Below are positions 1-7,463 of a stretch of DNA of 64,000 bases, piece after piece; the first letter of the stretch is position 1; every line of letters begins with the position of its first letter. The stretch comes from Blastochloris viridis. GTDB taxonomy: Bacteria; Pseudomonadota; Alphaproteobacteria; UBA2136; UBA6156. The stretch spans positions 434,001 to 498,000 of the forward strand of contig VAFM01000001.1 of assembly GCA_005768725.1 (NCBI GenBank), given 5' to 3'. The notes under the pieces are model-generated. The model searched no databases. It had not been told where the DNA came from and saw nothing but the letters and a program-made list of their open reading frames with translations. Both the position numbers and the translations under genes were made by a program.

Positions 1-435
1 CGGCTTCAGCATTTTCTCATAGCTGGCGAGACTCTTCTTCAGGGTGATCAGTTCGCCTTCCATTTCGCCGATACGGGTAGCGGCCTCGGCGCGGGCGGTA
101 CGGGCCATGGTAATTTCGGTTTCGGCCTGGGCGTGCGATTCGCGCGCTTCCTTCAGCTGCTGCTCCAACTGCTGCTTTTTAGAGGCCAATTCGGCATTTT
201 GCTGCTGCAAAGGTTGCAAGCTATGTTGAGCTTCTTCAACACTTTGCTGCATACTCTTAAAGTCGAGCTGCAACCAGAATGGAGCCAGAATACCAACCGA
301 AACGAGGAAACCGCCAACTGGCAGACCGATCGCGAGGAGAATAAGGAACCAGAACGTTTTAACGCCGATATGCATGCGCAGAGGGCGCACATCGGTGCGG
401 TCTTGGCGCATGAGAAGAATAGTATAGGACGGCAT
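1..435 (-). CDS. Membrane-anchored coiled-coil protein, N-terminal part (runs off left edge)
   Basis: The reading frame stays open from an ATG at 435 to base 1, giving the first 145 residues. A short basic segment (RQDRTDVRPLRMH) precedes one hydrophobic membrane segment at about residues 29-56. A Gln/Glu/Lys-rich coiled coil follows, with many A-x-x-E-x-E heptads. This plan (cytoplasmic tail, one membrane span, long periplasmic coiled coil) is common in envelope proteins such as M23-type peptidases and division proteins, but the catalytic part would lie outside the window. A sigma-70-like promoter lies upstream at 525-553. Function is not assigned. Confidence 0.75.
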   Translation of the reverse strand, partial: MPSYTILLMRQDRTDVRPLRMHIGVKTFWFLILLAIGLPVGGFLVSVGILAPFWLQLDFKSMQQSVEEAQHSLQPLQQQNAELASKKQQLEQQLKEARESHAQAETEITMARTARAEAATRIGEMEGELITLKKSLASYEKMLKP

Positions 436-524
436 GGGGCTTACAATAGGCGGATATAAAGCGTGAGTGTACGAAGAACTATGCTGCGGCGCCGGTTTGG
501 CAAAGGGGGTGTGACATGTGCGTG

Positions 525-553
525 GTTATAGCAAACTTATTGTATACGCGCAA
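525..553 (-). promoter_or_regulatory. Candidate sigma-70 promoter for the leftmost gene; intergenic 436-735
   Basis: On the minus strand TTGCGC (553-548) and TATAAC (530-525) are separated by 17 bases, about 90 bases upstream of the ATG at 435. The remaining part of the 300-base gap (436-735) is AT-rich around 590-630 and presumably also holds the plus-strand promoter of the gene at 736. No convincing reading frame was found in the gap. Confidence 0.5.
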
Positions 554-735
554 ACTTTTTGCCGCCTGGCCTGGCCAGAGGATTGCCTTCATTTTATTAT
601 ATATTTGAAAATTCTCGTTATTATATTTTAGAGACCCGCTTGTCAGACCATTCCTCCGGGCGTAGGTTTCCGCCCGCACCACCTATACCCCCATAACCTT
701 TCGCACTTCTCAACCCCCGATACGAGGCGGCAAAC

Positions 736-951
736 ATGCCTACCAAAAAACATCTGGATTGTGGACTTGAACCCCGTGAGAAAACCCCCAGCCAGCATGT
801 CTGGCGTGTGGCCAGTATCGCAATTCTCATCTCATCGGCTCTCTTGGCTGTGATCGTCATTGAAAGCAACCAGAGCATCCGCAAGGTTAACAAGCCCTTG
901 CTGAAAGCCTATGAGACTGAAGCTCACGTGAACCCGCTCAAAACGGGATAA
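736..951 (+). CDS. Small single-span membrane protein, unknown function
   Basis: Predicted 71-residue protein. A hydrophilic head (about residues 1-24, cytoplasmic by the positive-inside rule) is followed by one membrane segment at about residues 25-43 (VASIAILISSALLAVIVI) and a short charged tail. An SD-like GAGGCGG sits about 5 bases before the ATG, and a strong hairpin terminator follows at 964-995, so this is probably a monocistronic gene. No family is recognised. It is one of four consecutive small envelope-type genes on this strand. Confidence 0.6.
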   Translation: MPTKKHLDCGLEPREKTPSQHVWRVASIAILISSALLAVIVIESNQSIRKVNKPLLKAYETEAHVNPLKTG

Positions 952-963
952 CTATCCCAAAAG

Positions 964-995
964 AGAGGTGCTTATGGCACCTCTTTTTGTTTTTC
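964..995 (+). terminator. Rho-independent terminator
   Basis: Perfect 8-bp stem AGAGGTGC/GCACCTCT (964-971 with 977-984), 5-base loop, then a T-rich run. It ends the gene at 736-951. Confidence 0.85.
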
Positions 996-1074
996 CTTGC
1001 GTTTTCAGCCTACACACTTAGTGTGTACTCACACGAAGCCTCCCTTTTCGGGCTTCGGAGGGCAATCATCAACA

Positions 1075-1099
1075 GAGGAGCCCTTCGGGGCATACACAC
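1075..1099 (+). promoter_or_regulatory. SD followed by UUCG hairpin, then start codon
   Basis: SD GAGGAG (1075-1080) is followed at once by hairpin GCCC-TTCG-GGGC (1080-1091) and 8 bases before the ATG at 1100. The linear SD-to-ATG distance of 19 bases is too long, but folding the hairpin brings it to about 7-8. The same hairpin and the same 8-base spacer occur before the gene at 1735. Confidence 0.7.
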
Positions 1100-1570
1100 A
1101 TGCAGACTTTGCGCTTTACTGCCGCTGCATTCGTTGCTGCGGTCGCCGTTCTCACCACCTCGCCTAACCTTCAGGCCAGCGAGGTCACATCCACCCGGCA
1201 TTCATTGGACACCGAGACAGCCGACAAGCTGGCAAAACAGCCTCGCTGCTGGATAGCCAGCCTGGACAACCTGAACAACAAGGACTGCTACAAAACCTTT
1301 GAAGAGGCGGCATACGTCTCTCGCACGAACCAGCAGCTCTATCATGATGTCGGCGTCGGCCAGGGCTACCTGATGCCATTGCCGAGCTGTGACGAAGACG
1401 GCAGGCGATACAACTGCACAGTGGTGTTATCGCACGGACTGGGTGTTCAGGAGCGCCTCGACTACTTCACACAGTACTACCGCGGGATAGAAACCTCTTT
1501 ACGACAAAGGAGCGACACCGGGCTCATCATCTCCTGCAAAAACGACACATGTTCCCTCACCTATCTGTAG
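1100..1570 (+). CDS. Secreted cysteine-containing protein, unknown function
   Basis: Predicted 156-residue protein with a clear Sec signal peptide (basic start, hydrophobic residues 6-20, cleavage near LQA-SE at about 27). The mature part has six cysteines (RCWIAS, KDCYKTF, PSCDED, YNCTVV, SCKNDTC), suggesting periplasmic disulfides. No known domain is recognised. The start at 1100 is set by an SD-hairpin leader shared with the next gene, and a terminator follows at 1593-1619. The adjacent exported protein at 1735 has a different sequence, so the shared feature is the leader rather than the product. Confidence 0.75.
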   Translation: MQTLRFTAAAFVAAVAVLTTSPNLQASEVTSTRHSLDTETADKLAKQPRCWIASLDNLNNKDCYKTFEEAAYVSRTNQQLYHDVGVGQGYLMPLPSCDEDGRRYNCTVVLSHGLGVQERLDYFTQYYRGIETSLRQRSDTGLIISCKNDTCSLTYL

Positions 1571-1592
1571 CTGAGGTAGCTATATTCATTTC

Positions 1593-1619
1593 AAGGACGG
1601 CTTCGGTCGTCCTTTTTTG
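1593..1619 (+). terminator. Rho-independent terminator with UUCG loop
   Basis: AAGGACGGC-TTCG-GTCGTCCTT stem (one G-T pair) followed by six T, just after the stop at 1570. Confidence 0.85.
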
Positions 1620-1634
1620 TTTTCACATCCACCC

Positions 1635-1662
1635 TTTACAAAGACACATTCCGTCCTACACT
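1635..1662 (+). promoter_or_regulatory. Candidate sigma-70 promoter for the gene at 1735
   Basis: TTTACA (1635-1640) and TACACT (1657-1662) with a 16-base spacer. The implied transcript start near 1670 leaves a 5' leader of about 65 bases containing the SD-hairpin element. Confidence 0.55.
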
Positions 1663-1710
1663 TACTTCATATTCCTAGTGCGTTTCCGCGCTTTGGAGGG
1701 TTTCAATCAA

Positions 1711-1734
1711 GGAGGCCCTTCGGGGCGAACAGCC
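1711..1734 (+). promoter_or_regulatory. SD followed by UUCG hairpin, then start codon
   Basis: SD GGAGG (1711-1715) runs into hairpin GCCC-TTCG-GGGC (1715-1726) and 8 bases before the ATG at 1735, matching the leader of the gene at 1100 in both hairpin and spacing. Just upstream both leaders also share a GGAGGG and an AATCA/ATCA block. Confidence 0.7.
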
Positions 1735-2085
1735 ATGACACGACTATTGCTTTCAGCATTCGCTGTGGCCCTTTGCATGGCCACGACCCCTGCTTCGGCA
1801 GCCACCCCCCAACTCGCCACCATCGATGTTCCGGCGGAAAAGATGGCCAGTGCATCCCTCTCCTACCCGTTCAATATCGCCTGGTTCAGCGAATACTTCC
1901 ATGAAGTGGGTGAAATGGGCGGCGCAGACGGCCTTAACCTGAAGTTCGCTTCCAGCGTCTGCAAAGATCCGGAGGCGCTTCCGAATCTGGTGAAAGAGAT
2001 CCGCAAGGACTCGGATTACACCAACCTCAAGATCGTTCTGCACACCCAGAAGACCTGCGCGATGGAGGTTTTCTATGCCAAGTAA
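1735..2085 (+). CDS. Secreted protein, unknown function
   Basis: Predicted 116-residue protein. Signal peptide with hydrophobic core LLLSAFAVALCMATT and a likely cleavage after ASA (about residue 21). The mature part is mixed alpha/beta in character and has two cysteines (SSVCKD and KTCAME). The frame is open further upstream, but the SD-hairpin leader and the signal peptide fix the start at 1735. It has its own promoter (1635-1662) and terminator (2090-2115). No family recognised. Confidence 0.75.
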   Translation: MTRLLLSAFAVALCMATTPASAATPQLATIDVPAEKMASASLSYPFNIAWFSEYFHEVGEMGGADGLNLKFASSVCKDPEALPNLVKEIRKDSDYTNLKIVLHTQKTCAMEVFYAK

Positions 2086-2089
2086 CATA

Positions 2090-2115
2090 AAGGCGGAGTC
2101 TTCGGACTCCGCCTT
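2090..2115 (+). terminator. Strong hairpin terminator
   Basis: Perfect 11-bp stem AAGGCGGAGTC/GACTCCGCCTT around a TTCG loop. The T run is short, but the hairpin is directly after the stop at 2085. Confidence 0.75.
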
Positions 2116-2212
2116 TATGTATGCCTGCCCTTGAAATCATAGGATTTGGCCCCATTCTCATTTTCAACGAAGCAGCCCTTTTCAGGCACTTCACGGACCA
2201 ATCCCACACTAT

Positions 2213-2241
2213 GGAGGCGGCCCGCGGGGCCGTATATTGCT
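2213..2241 (+). promoter_or_regulatory. SD-hairpin-start leader, third copy (variant)
   Basis: SD GGAGG (2213-2217), then hairpin GGCCC-GCG-GGGCC (2219-2231), then 10 bases before the ATG at 2242. The layout is that of the leaders at 1075 and 1711, but stem and loop sequence differ, so structure rather than sequence seems kept. Confidence 0.55.
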
Positions 2242-2394
2242 ATGAGGAAAGTCATCACTATCTGCAGCCTCATCGCCTGCGTTTATATAGGCGCACTTCT
2301 TATTACGCTGCAGCTCAGTTTGAATGAGCTCAACGAGAGCATCGCCTCACTGCAGTCAGACGTCACGGAACTGGAAAACCAACTCAAGAACTGA
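2242..2394 (+). CDS. 50-residue membrane protein with coiled-coil tail
   Basis: Predicted 50-residue protein. A membrane segment covers about residues 3-22 (KVITICSLIACVYIGALLIT), followed by a short coiled coil with L/I heptads (SLNELNESIASLQSDVTELE). The frame extends upstream, but the ATG at 2242 sits correctly behind the SD-hairpin leader and makes the membrane segment N-terminal. The size and plan resemble FtsB/FtsL-like or phage spanin-like small proteins, though no homology can be claimed. A shared terminator at 2402-2432 follows. Confidence 0.6.
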   Translation: MRKVITICSLIACVYIGALLITLQLSLNELNESIASLQSDVTELENQLKN

Positions 2395-2401
2395 CTCAAC
2401 G

Positions 2402-2432
2402 AAAAAGCCCCGGATATCTCCGGGGCTTTTTT
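2402..2432. terminator. Bidirectional terminator between small gene and rpsI
   Basis: 9-bp stem AGCCCCGGA/TCCGGGGCT with flanking A and T runs, so it can serve the plus gene ending at 2394 and rpsI ending at 2454. Confidence 0.85.
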
Positions 2433-2453
2433 GCATCCTGTGCAGTAAGCGGA

Positions 2454-2879
2454 TTAGCGCTTGCTGAACTGGGTGGAGCGGCGGGCCTTGTGCTTACCGT
2501 ACTTCTTGCTTTCCACAACACGGGAGTCGCGGGTCAGGTAACCCAGCTTCTTCAGTGCCGGACGGTTAGCGGCGTCGTAGTCGTTAAGAGCCTTGGCGAT
2601 ACCGTGGCGCAGAGCACCAGCCTGACCGGACAGACCACCACCGTTGCAGCGAGCAACGATGTTGAACTTGCCAGCCATGTCGATCGCGAAGAACGGCTGG
2701 TTGGTGATCATCTGCAGAACCGGACGGCCGAAGTAGTCTTCCAGCGTGCGGCCGTTGATGGTGATGGTACCGGTACCCTTGGTCAGCCAAACGCGGGCGA
2801 CAGAGGTTTTGCGCTTACCAGTTGCGTAGAACTTACCAGCCTTTTGGTTGGCAGCCTTGATGTTAGCAGCGATAGACAT
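2454..2879 (-). CDS. rpsI: 30S ribosomal protein S9
   Basis: Predicted 141-residue protein of the small ribosomal subunit. It carries the S9 signatures GKRKTSVARVWL, NGGGLSGQAGALRHGIAKAL and the basic C-terminal tail KKYGKHKARRSTQFSKR, whose end reaches the P-site tRNA. The first about 15 residues are a short extension relative to E. coli S9. Its ATG overlaps the rplM stop codon by one base (TAATG), so the two are translationally coupled in the usual L13-S9 operon. Confidence 0.98.
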   Translation of the reverse strand: MSIAANIKAANQKAGKFYATGKRKTSVARVWLTKGTGTITINGRTLEDYFGRPVLQMITNQPFFAIDMAGKFNIVARCNGGGLSGQAGALRHGIAKALNDYDAANRPALKKLGYLTRDSRVVESKKYGKHKARRSTQFSKR

Positions 2880-3337
2880 TAGCGTACCCCTTCCTTGGCG
2901 CCCAGCTTAAGTTCTTTGGGCTGTTGGGCAGCGTGCGGGTGTTGGTCGCCCTTGTACACGTGCAGCTTGGTGAACATCTGGCGAGCCAGCGGGCTGTCTT
3001 TCGGCAGCATGCGCTCTACGGCACGCTGAACGACGCGCTCCGGGTACTTGCCCTTCAGTTCGTCGCCGGCGATGATGGTCTTGAGACCACCGATGTAACC
3101 GGTGTGGTAGTGGAATTCCATGTTGCGGGCCTTGTTGCCGGTCAGCTTCACCTTTTCGGCGTTGATAACAACGATGTGATCGCCATTGTCGACGTGGGGG
3201 GTGTAGTTGGGCTTGTGCTTGCCGCGCAGACGCAGGGCAATGGTGGTTGCCAGACGACCCAGCGGAATGTCGGTGGCGTCGACCACGAACCATTCGTGCT
3301 TGGCATCCGCAGCCTTGATGCTGTGGGTGATTTGCAT
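2879..3337 (-). CDS. rplM: 50S ribosomal protein L13
   Basis: Predicted 152-residue large-subunit protein, an early assembly protein. It shows the L13 pattern: WFVVDATDIPLGRLAT near the N-terminus, YTPHVDNGDHIVVINAEKV, the HTGYIGG region and VERMLPKDSPLARQ. It is first in the rplM-rpsI operon. A candidate promoter at 3466-3494 would give a leader of about 120 bases with an internal inverted repeat, a possible site for autoregulation by L13 (inference). Confidence 0.98.
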   Translation of the reverse strand: MQITHSIKAADAKHEWFVVDATDIPLGRLATTIALRLRGKHKPNYTPHVDNGDHIVVINAEKVKLTGNKARNMEFHYHTGYIGGLKTIIAGDELKGKYPERVVQRAVERMLPKDSPLARQMFTKLHVYKGDQHPHAAQQPKELKLGAKEGVR

Positions 3338-3465
3338 AGTAATAATCCTTAACTATGTGAAGATATTACATCAATTTCTTGAAGCAATATCGCAACTCCG
3401 GAGAGTTGGGCACACGGGTCGCAATAGTGCGGTGACCAGCCCCTTCGCCATCCGGGGTTGGCTGG

Positions 3466-3494
3466 CTTATAGGCAATTTACGCGTATGTGTAAA
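3466..3494 (-). promoter_or_regulatory. Sigma-70 promoter for rplM-rpsI
   Basis: Minus-strand TTTACA (3494-3489), 17-base spacer, TATAAG (3471-3466). Transcription would start near 3459, giving a long leader before the ATG at 3337. The start of that leader holds an inverted repeat CCAGCC...GGCTGG. Confidence 0.65.
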
Positions 3495-3620
3495 GGGTTT
3501 AACGCATATTTCTCTTGGATTGTATCCGATTTAGGAGTTGAATGGAGATCTGCATCTGCCTGCCGCGTTTTTTATCTGCCCTTCATCCCTTCGTGTGTTC
3601 CAATCCGAGAGGTTATTCTT

Positions 3621-4277
3621 ATGTTCAAGTTACTGCTTTGCATGAGTTCTCTGGTTATTGCCACCGCAACCTGTCCCATCGGCGCCCTGGCTGCTCAGGC
3701 GCCGGACCGCCACCTATCGTCTGCGGAACAGCTTCCTCTTCCGGAAACTGGTCCGCTGCCCGTCGCACGGCCGGACGATACCCTTACCCTGCCGGGTGTG
3801 GGCCCTCTGCCCGAGCCGAGGCCTACGGAAACGCTTCAGAAAGCCAGCTATCAGGGTCAGGAAGCCAAGTCGGTTCCGCTGACGTTTGAGAGCCTGTTCC
3901 TCAAGCGGCCAGCGCTCATCCCGCCGACCGACGAACTGTTGACCATGCTGGCCAACGGCTTCGGCTGCCGGTTCAGCTCTCTGGCGAACGATTCGCTGGA
4001 GTGTCCGCTGGATACCGGCCCGATCAACACCTACGTCACCGGAACCCCTCACGGCGGTTACCTTGACCAAGGGCCGGTGATGGTACCGGTGAAGCACCGG
4101 CTGACGCTGGAACGGTTAGACCAACCGTCTCTGCCTCCCCTCAAGGGCGTCATCTTCGGTGAAGCGCATGCCTGGAAAGACCGCTACGGCGCCCAGAACC
4201 TGGAACTGCCGTTCTCGGTGGAAGGGGAAGCGTACCGGCTCACCTTCCGTTATTACGATTTTGGACAGGAAGCTTAG
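3621..4277 (+). CDS. Exported protein with proline-rich tandem repeat, unknown function
   Basis: Predicted 218-residue protein. Signal peptide at residues 1-24 (cleavage near GALA-AQ). Then comes a Pro-rich stretch with two copies of a 12-residue unit, GPLPVARPDDTL and GPLPEPRPTETL (about residues 44-72). The C-terminal domain has two cysteines (FGCRFSS and LECPLD). The frame is open upstream for more than 100 codons without SD; the start at 3621 is chosen from the signal peptide. No family recognised. A hairpin at 4291-4325 lies after the stop. Confidence 0.7.
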   Translation: MFKLLLCMSSLVIATATCPIGALAAQAPDRHLSSAEQLPLPETGPLPVARPDDTLTLPGVGPLPEPRPTETLQKASYQGQEAKSVPLTFESLFLKRPALIPPTDELLTMLANGFGCRFSSLANDSLECPLDTGPINTYVTGTPHGGYLDQGPVMVPVKHRLTLERLDQPSLPPLKGVIFGEAHAWKDRYGAQNLELPFSVEGEAYRLTFRYYDFGQEA

Positions 4278-4290
4278 CTTTCCTTCCAGC

Positions 4291-4325
4291 ACACAGGCGC
4301 CCGGAACTACCGGTCGCCTGTTGTG
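4291..4325 (+). terminator. Hairpin after the Pro-repeat gene
   Basis: ACAGGCG/CGCCTGT stem, extendable by CACA/TGTG, with a 15-base loop containing an inner CCGG-ACTA-CCGG pairing. T run is weak. Confidence 0.5.
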
Positions 4326-4394
4326 TTTGCCGAAGAGACCAGAATGGTGCATACCGAGGTCACGATCTCTTTATTTCCGTTTCGGAGGAAAACC

Positions 4395-5024
4395 ATGCTT
4401 AATCGCGAACTTGTCGTTCCGTATAAATATGCGCTGGGTTGCCTTAGGTCATTTGGTGTTTATCGACGCTTTAAGGCCACCCGTTACGCTTTTAAGGAAG
4501 CTGTCGCTCTCGATTTTTTGAGAGAGCTACGTGCCAATAACAACAACTATACTCTTGTAGTTCATGACCGTGCGGGGCAACCCGTAACCTTGCGCCTCAA
4601 GGACTTTCTCAGCCAAGTACCGACCAGCTACATGTGGGGCAAAACAGAATCCATCGGTTTTGTGCGGATTTATCTGCCGTATAATGCCACCATGGATGCC
4701 GATCTGGCCTTTCTGATGGAGGTACAGGCGGATATCCGCTACGAATACGTGGCACCCGACATGACGGTTACTACCTTTGAAATGTCGGCGTACGTGATTC
4801 TGGCTGCGGCCATGCGTATGCAGGCCGCCGCTCTCACCGCCCACTGGAAAGTTCCAATTGGGCTACATGTGACCACACGTGCTAAACCGATTGTGAAAAA
4901 GGAGCCGGTTTATAAACCGATTCAAAAGAAAGTACCGGTGTTCACACCCAGCGAGAAAATCATCCCGCGCCGCCCGCTGTATCAGCCCTCTGGCGACGGG
5001 TCATCGAAAGAAACTCCGGCTTAG
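4395..5024 (+). CDS. Unrecognised protein with Lys/Pro-rich C-terminal tail
   Basis: Predicted 209-residue protein starting behind a good SD (GGAGG, 7 bases before ATG). No signal peptide. Residues about 1-165 look like a folded alpha/beta domain. The last about 40 residues are a repetitive basic tail (KKEPVYKP, KKVPVFTP, RRPLYQP) that could bind nucleic acid or a membrane surface. No family recognised. The frame is open 24 codons further upstream without ribosome site. A terminator overlaps the stop. Confidence 0.65.
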   Translation: MLNRELVVPYKYALGCLRSFGVYRRFKATRYAFKEAVALDFLRELRANNNNYTLVVHDRAGQPVTLRLKDFLSQVPTSYMWGKTESIGFVRIYLPYNATMDADLAFLMEVQADIRYEYVAPDMTVTTFEMSAYVILAAAMRMQAAALTAHWKVPIGLHVTTRAKPIVKKEPVYKPIQKKVPVFTPSEKIIPRRPLYQPSGDGSSKETPA

Positions 5025-5039
5025 GCCGGTTTTTCTTTG
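5011..5039 (+). terminator. Terminator overlapping the stop codon
   Basis: CCGGC-TTA-GGCCGG stem with flanking AAAGAAA and TTTCTTT arms. The stop TAG (5022-5024) lies in the loop. Confidence 0.7.
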
Positions 5040-5133
5040 GCGCGAGGTTGCGGAAGATGGTTGCCGCTCTTAGGATATCTCTGCTGATAAGTGCATTTCT
5101 CTAAGCTTCAATCGTCTTTACGGGGATAAGACA

Positions 5134-5469
5134 ATGACAGCCTTACATTCTCTTGCCGACAATGACTCAACTTCAGAACTCTTACGGGACTTTCCTTTTG
5201 ATCTGGTAACGCCCCGCGTTCAAAACGAAGCCCATGCGATCATGCAACGCATTCAGCAGGCCCGTAAAATCGGCCGACGTCGCGCTGATATCCTTCGCAT
5301 GAATGAGTGCTACTTTGAATCGCGGAACGACATCAGCTCCATCACTCTTCTTCTTTTCGAGAAGTTCGGGATATTCATTTGTGAACGCTCCCTTCCCGGC
5401 CATCAAGGCACGATGGGTTACCAAACACCGGCCATCACGATGCTCCATGTCGAGTGGAATCGTGATTGA
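5134..5469 (+). CDS. Hypothetical cytoplasmic protein, 111 residues
   Basis: Predicted 111-residue soluble protein, no signal or membrane segment. A helix-rich middle (VQNEAHAIMQRIQQARKIGRR) carries a basic cluster; the C-terminal half is hydrophobic with two cysteines. SD-like GGGGAT lies about 7 bases upstream. It stands alone between the terminators at 5011-5039 and 5486-5518. No family recognised. Confidence 0.6.
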   Translation: MTALHSLADNDSTSELLRDFPFDLVTPRVQNEAHAIMQRIQQARKIGRRRADILRMNECYFESRNDISSITLLLFEKFGIFICERSLPGHQGTMGYQTPAITMLHVEWNRD

Positions 5470-5485
5470 TCGAAAGCGACCACGC

Positions 5486-5518
5486 AAAACGGGCCCTTCA
5501 TTCAGAAGGGCCCGTTTT
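5486..5518. terminator. Bidirectional terminator (plus gene / rnj)
   Basis: Perfect 14-bp stem AAAACGGGCCCTTC/GAAGGGCCCGTTTT with a 5-base loop. A and T arms allow action in both directions, ending the plus gene at 5469 and rnj at 5532. Confidence 0.9.
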
Positions 5519-5531
5519 GTTGGACATAACC

Positions 5532-7307
5532 TTAAACGTCGACAAAGGTGACGATGCAGGTGGGCTGCTTGCCGCGCTGGTGCTTGAAGTGGCGGCGCAG
5601 GGTCTGCTGGATCACTTCGTTGGCACGCTGGCGGTCGTTGATCCGACCATCTTGGAAGACAGCTTCCAGCGCCTGTGTGGTTTTACCGATACCATCCTTC
5701 AGGATGTCGGCCTGGATCACTTCGTCCATCAGGCCGCGGGTGTTCAGGCTGATCTCGCCCAGCCATTCGCCGGTGGTGGTACGGATAGCCAGAGCAGCGA
5801 CCACGACACCATCGTAGGAAAGCTTGCGGCGCTCCTTGATGATCAGCGGATCGTTCTCAAGAATGTTCAGACCATCGACATAGTTAAAGCCGTGCGGGTA
5901 GCTGTGCTTGGTGATGTACGGACGGAAGGCCTTAGGTTGCTTGGCTTCCTTCGCTTCCTTGGCGCCTTCGGCCTTTGCTTCAACCTTGGCGTCGGCCTTG
6001 GCTTCCTTCGGGTCTTGCATCGGCTCAGCCAGAACCAGCTTGTGGCCGTTCTTCAGCATGACCGGGGTGTAGCCTTCGGCACGGGCCAACTCGGCATGGC
6101 CCTTGAACATGATCGGCTCGCCGTGAACCGGAATCACGAACGTGGGCTTGAGCAAGCTGTACATGCGCTTTACATCCGGCGCACCCGGGTGACCGGAGAC
6201 GTGGGTCTTCTTGTCGGTGATCTCGGAGATGATGTTGGCGTTGAGCAATGCAAAACCGTTGATAACGGCCAGAATGCCTTTTTCGTTACCGGGGATCATT
6301 TTCGAGGACATGATGACAGTGTCGCCCTGACGGATCTTCAGGCCGCGCACGTCGGCACCTTGGCTCAGACGAGTCAGGCTGGAAGCCGGCTCGCCCTGCG
6401 TACCGCTGGCGAAGACGAAAACCTTCTCGGCGGGCAGACCGGCAGCTTCTTCGGCGTCGATCACCCAGTTATTGAGTTCCTTCGGCCAGTAGCCCAGCGC
6501 CTTGCTGTGGGTAATGAACTTGTTGATGGTGCGGCCCAGGAAGCAGATCTTGCGGCCTTGCTTGGCGGCAACCTTGGCGACCTCGAACGTACGGCCGAAG
6601 TGCGAGGCGAAGGCGGCGAAGAACACGCGGCCTTTGGCTTCGTTCAGCAGCTTGGTGAGGTGTTCCAGAACAGGTGCTTCGGAACCGGTGGAGTTGGGGT
6701 TCAGCACGTTGGTGCTGTCGCCGAAGACGGCGAGCACGCCTTCCTTACCGATCTCGGCCAGGCGCTCTTCATCGGTCTTCTGGCCGAACGGGGCAGCGTC
6801 GTCGAACTTATAGTCGCCGGTGTGAACAATGGTGCCGTACTTGGTACGGATGGCCAGTGCAAAGGCTTCCGGTACACTGTGGGAGACCGGAACGAATTCT
6901 ACACTGAAGTTACCAACCTGGTATTGCTCACGCGTGGTGACGGTTTTCAGTTGGCCCTTCTTCGGCTGGATGCCCAGTTCTTGCAGCTTGCCGGTGATGA
7001 CCATCTGGCTCAGCGGACTGGCATAGACCGGCGCACCGCCGAAGTCATCCCACATGTAGCCAACACCACCGATGTGGTCTTCGTGGGCGTGGGTGATGAA
7101 GACGGCTTTGATGCTCTTGGCATGCTCACGCAAGAAGCGGGTGTCCGGCATAATCACGTCGGTGCCCGGGCAGGTGTCATCCGGGAAGCTGATACCGGCA
7201 TCGACCACGATCAGGTCGCCGTCGCAGTCGTAAACCATCATGTTGGTACCGATGATACCAACACCGCCCAAGGGAAGTGCGGCCAAATGTTTATGTTTGT
7301 TAGACAT
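5532..7307 (-). CDS. rnj: Ribonuclease J
   Basis: Predicted 591-residue metallo-beta-lactamase/beta-CASP ribonuclease involved in mRNA decay and rRNA maturation. The metal-binding motif HAHEDH is at residues 73-78, the beta-CASP HVSGHPG and HGEP motifs follow around residues 375-400, and a C-terminal domain closes the protein. A Lys/Glu/Ala-rich low-complexity insert of about 35 residues lies before that last domain (around 430). It is the last gene of the nuo-birA-rnj run, about 155 bases downstream of birA. coaX, often found between birA and rnj in this class, is absent here. Confidence 0.95.
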   Translation of the reverse strand: MSNKHKHLAALPLGGVGIIGTNMMVYDCDGDLIVVDAGISFPDDTCPGTDVIMPDTRFLREHAKSIKAVFITHAHEDHIGGVGYMWDDFGGAPVYASPLSQMVITGKLQELGIQPKKGQLKTVTTREQYQVGNFSVEFVPVSHSVPEAFALAIRTKYGTIVHTGDYKFDDAAPFGQKTDEERLAEIGKEGVLAVFGDSTNVLNPNSTGSEAPVLEHLTKLLNEAKGRVFFAAFASHFGRTFEVAKVAAKQGRKICFLGRTINKFITHSKALGYWPKELNNWVIDAEEAAGLPAEKVFVFASGTQGEPASSLTRLSQGADVRGLKIRQGDTVIMSSKMIPGNEKGILAVINGFALLNANIISEITDKKTHVSGHPGAPDVKRMYSLLKPTFVIPVHGEPIMFKGHAELARAEGYTPVMLKNGHKLVLAEPMQDPKEAKADAKVEAKAEGAKEAKEAKQPKAFRPYITKHSYPHGFNYVDGLNILENDPLIIKERRKLSYDGVVVAALAIRTTTGEWLGEISLNTRGLMDEVIQADILKDGIGKTTQALEAVFQDGRINDRQRANEVIQQTLRRHFKHQRGKQPTCIVTFVDV

Positions 7308-7463
7308 TATTGTACTCTCTGTTAACCCACTCAGGTGGGGCCGCGGTATCTGGCTTTGCCTTTGTGCAGATACGCAAAAAGACTCTTACCCGCCAGATAC
7401 GGGGCGCGCGGCGCGCTACGGTACGATGATATTGGGTGGGCGGGCTCCGACGGTTTACTTACA

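Noticed and set aside
479..682. Minus-strand frame of 67 codons in the first gap
   Set aside because: No SD, no recognisable motif, overlaps the promoter of the leftmost gene.
3410..3470. Possible tRNA-like fold upstream of rplM
   Set aside because: Only one inverted repeat is present; no acceptor stem, anticodon arm or T-loop consensus could be placed.
5466..7325. Long open frame on the plus strand opposite ribonuclease J
   Set aside because: It is the antisense of a fully recognisable gene; such frames arise from codon bias at this GC. No SD or recognisable domain.
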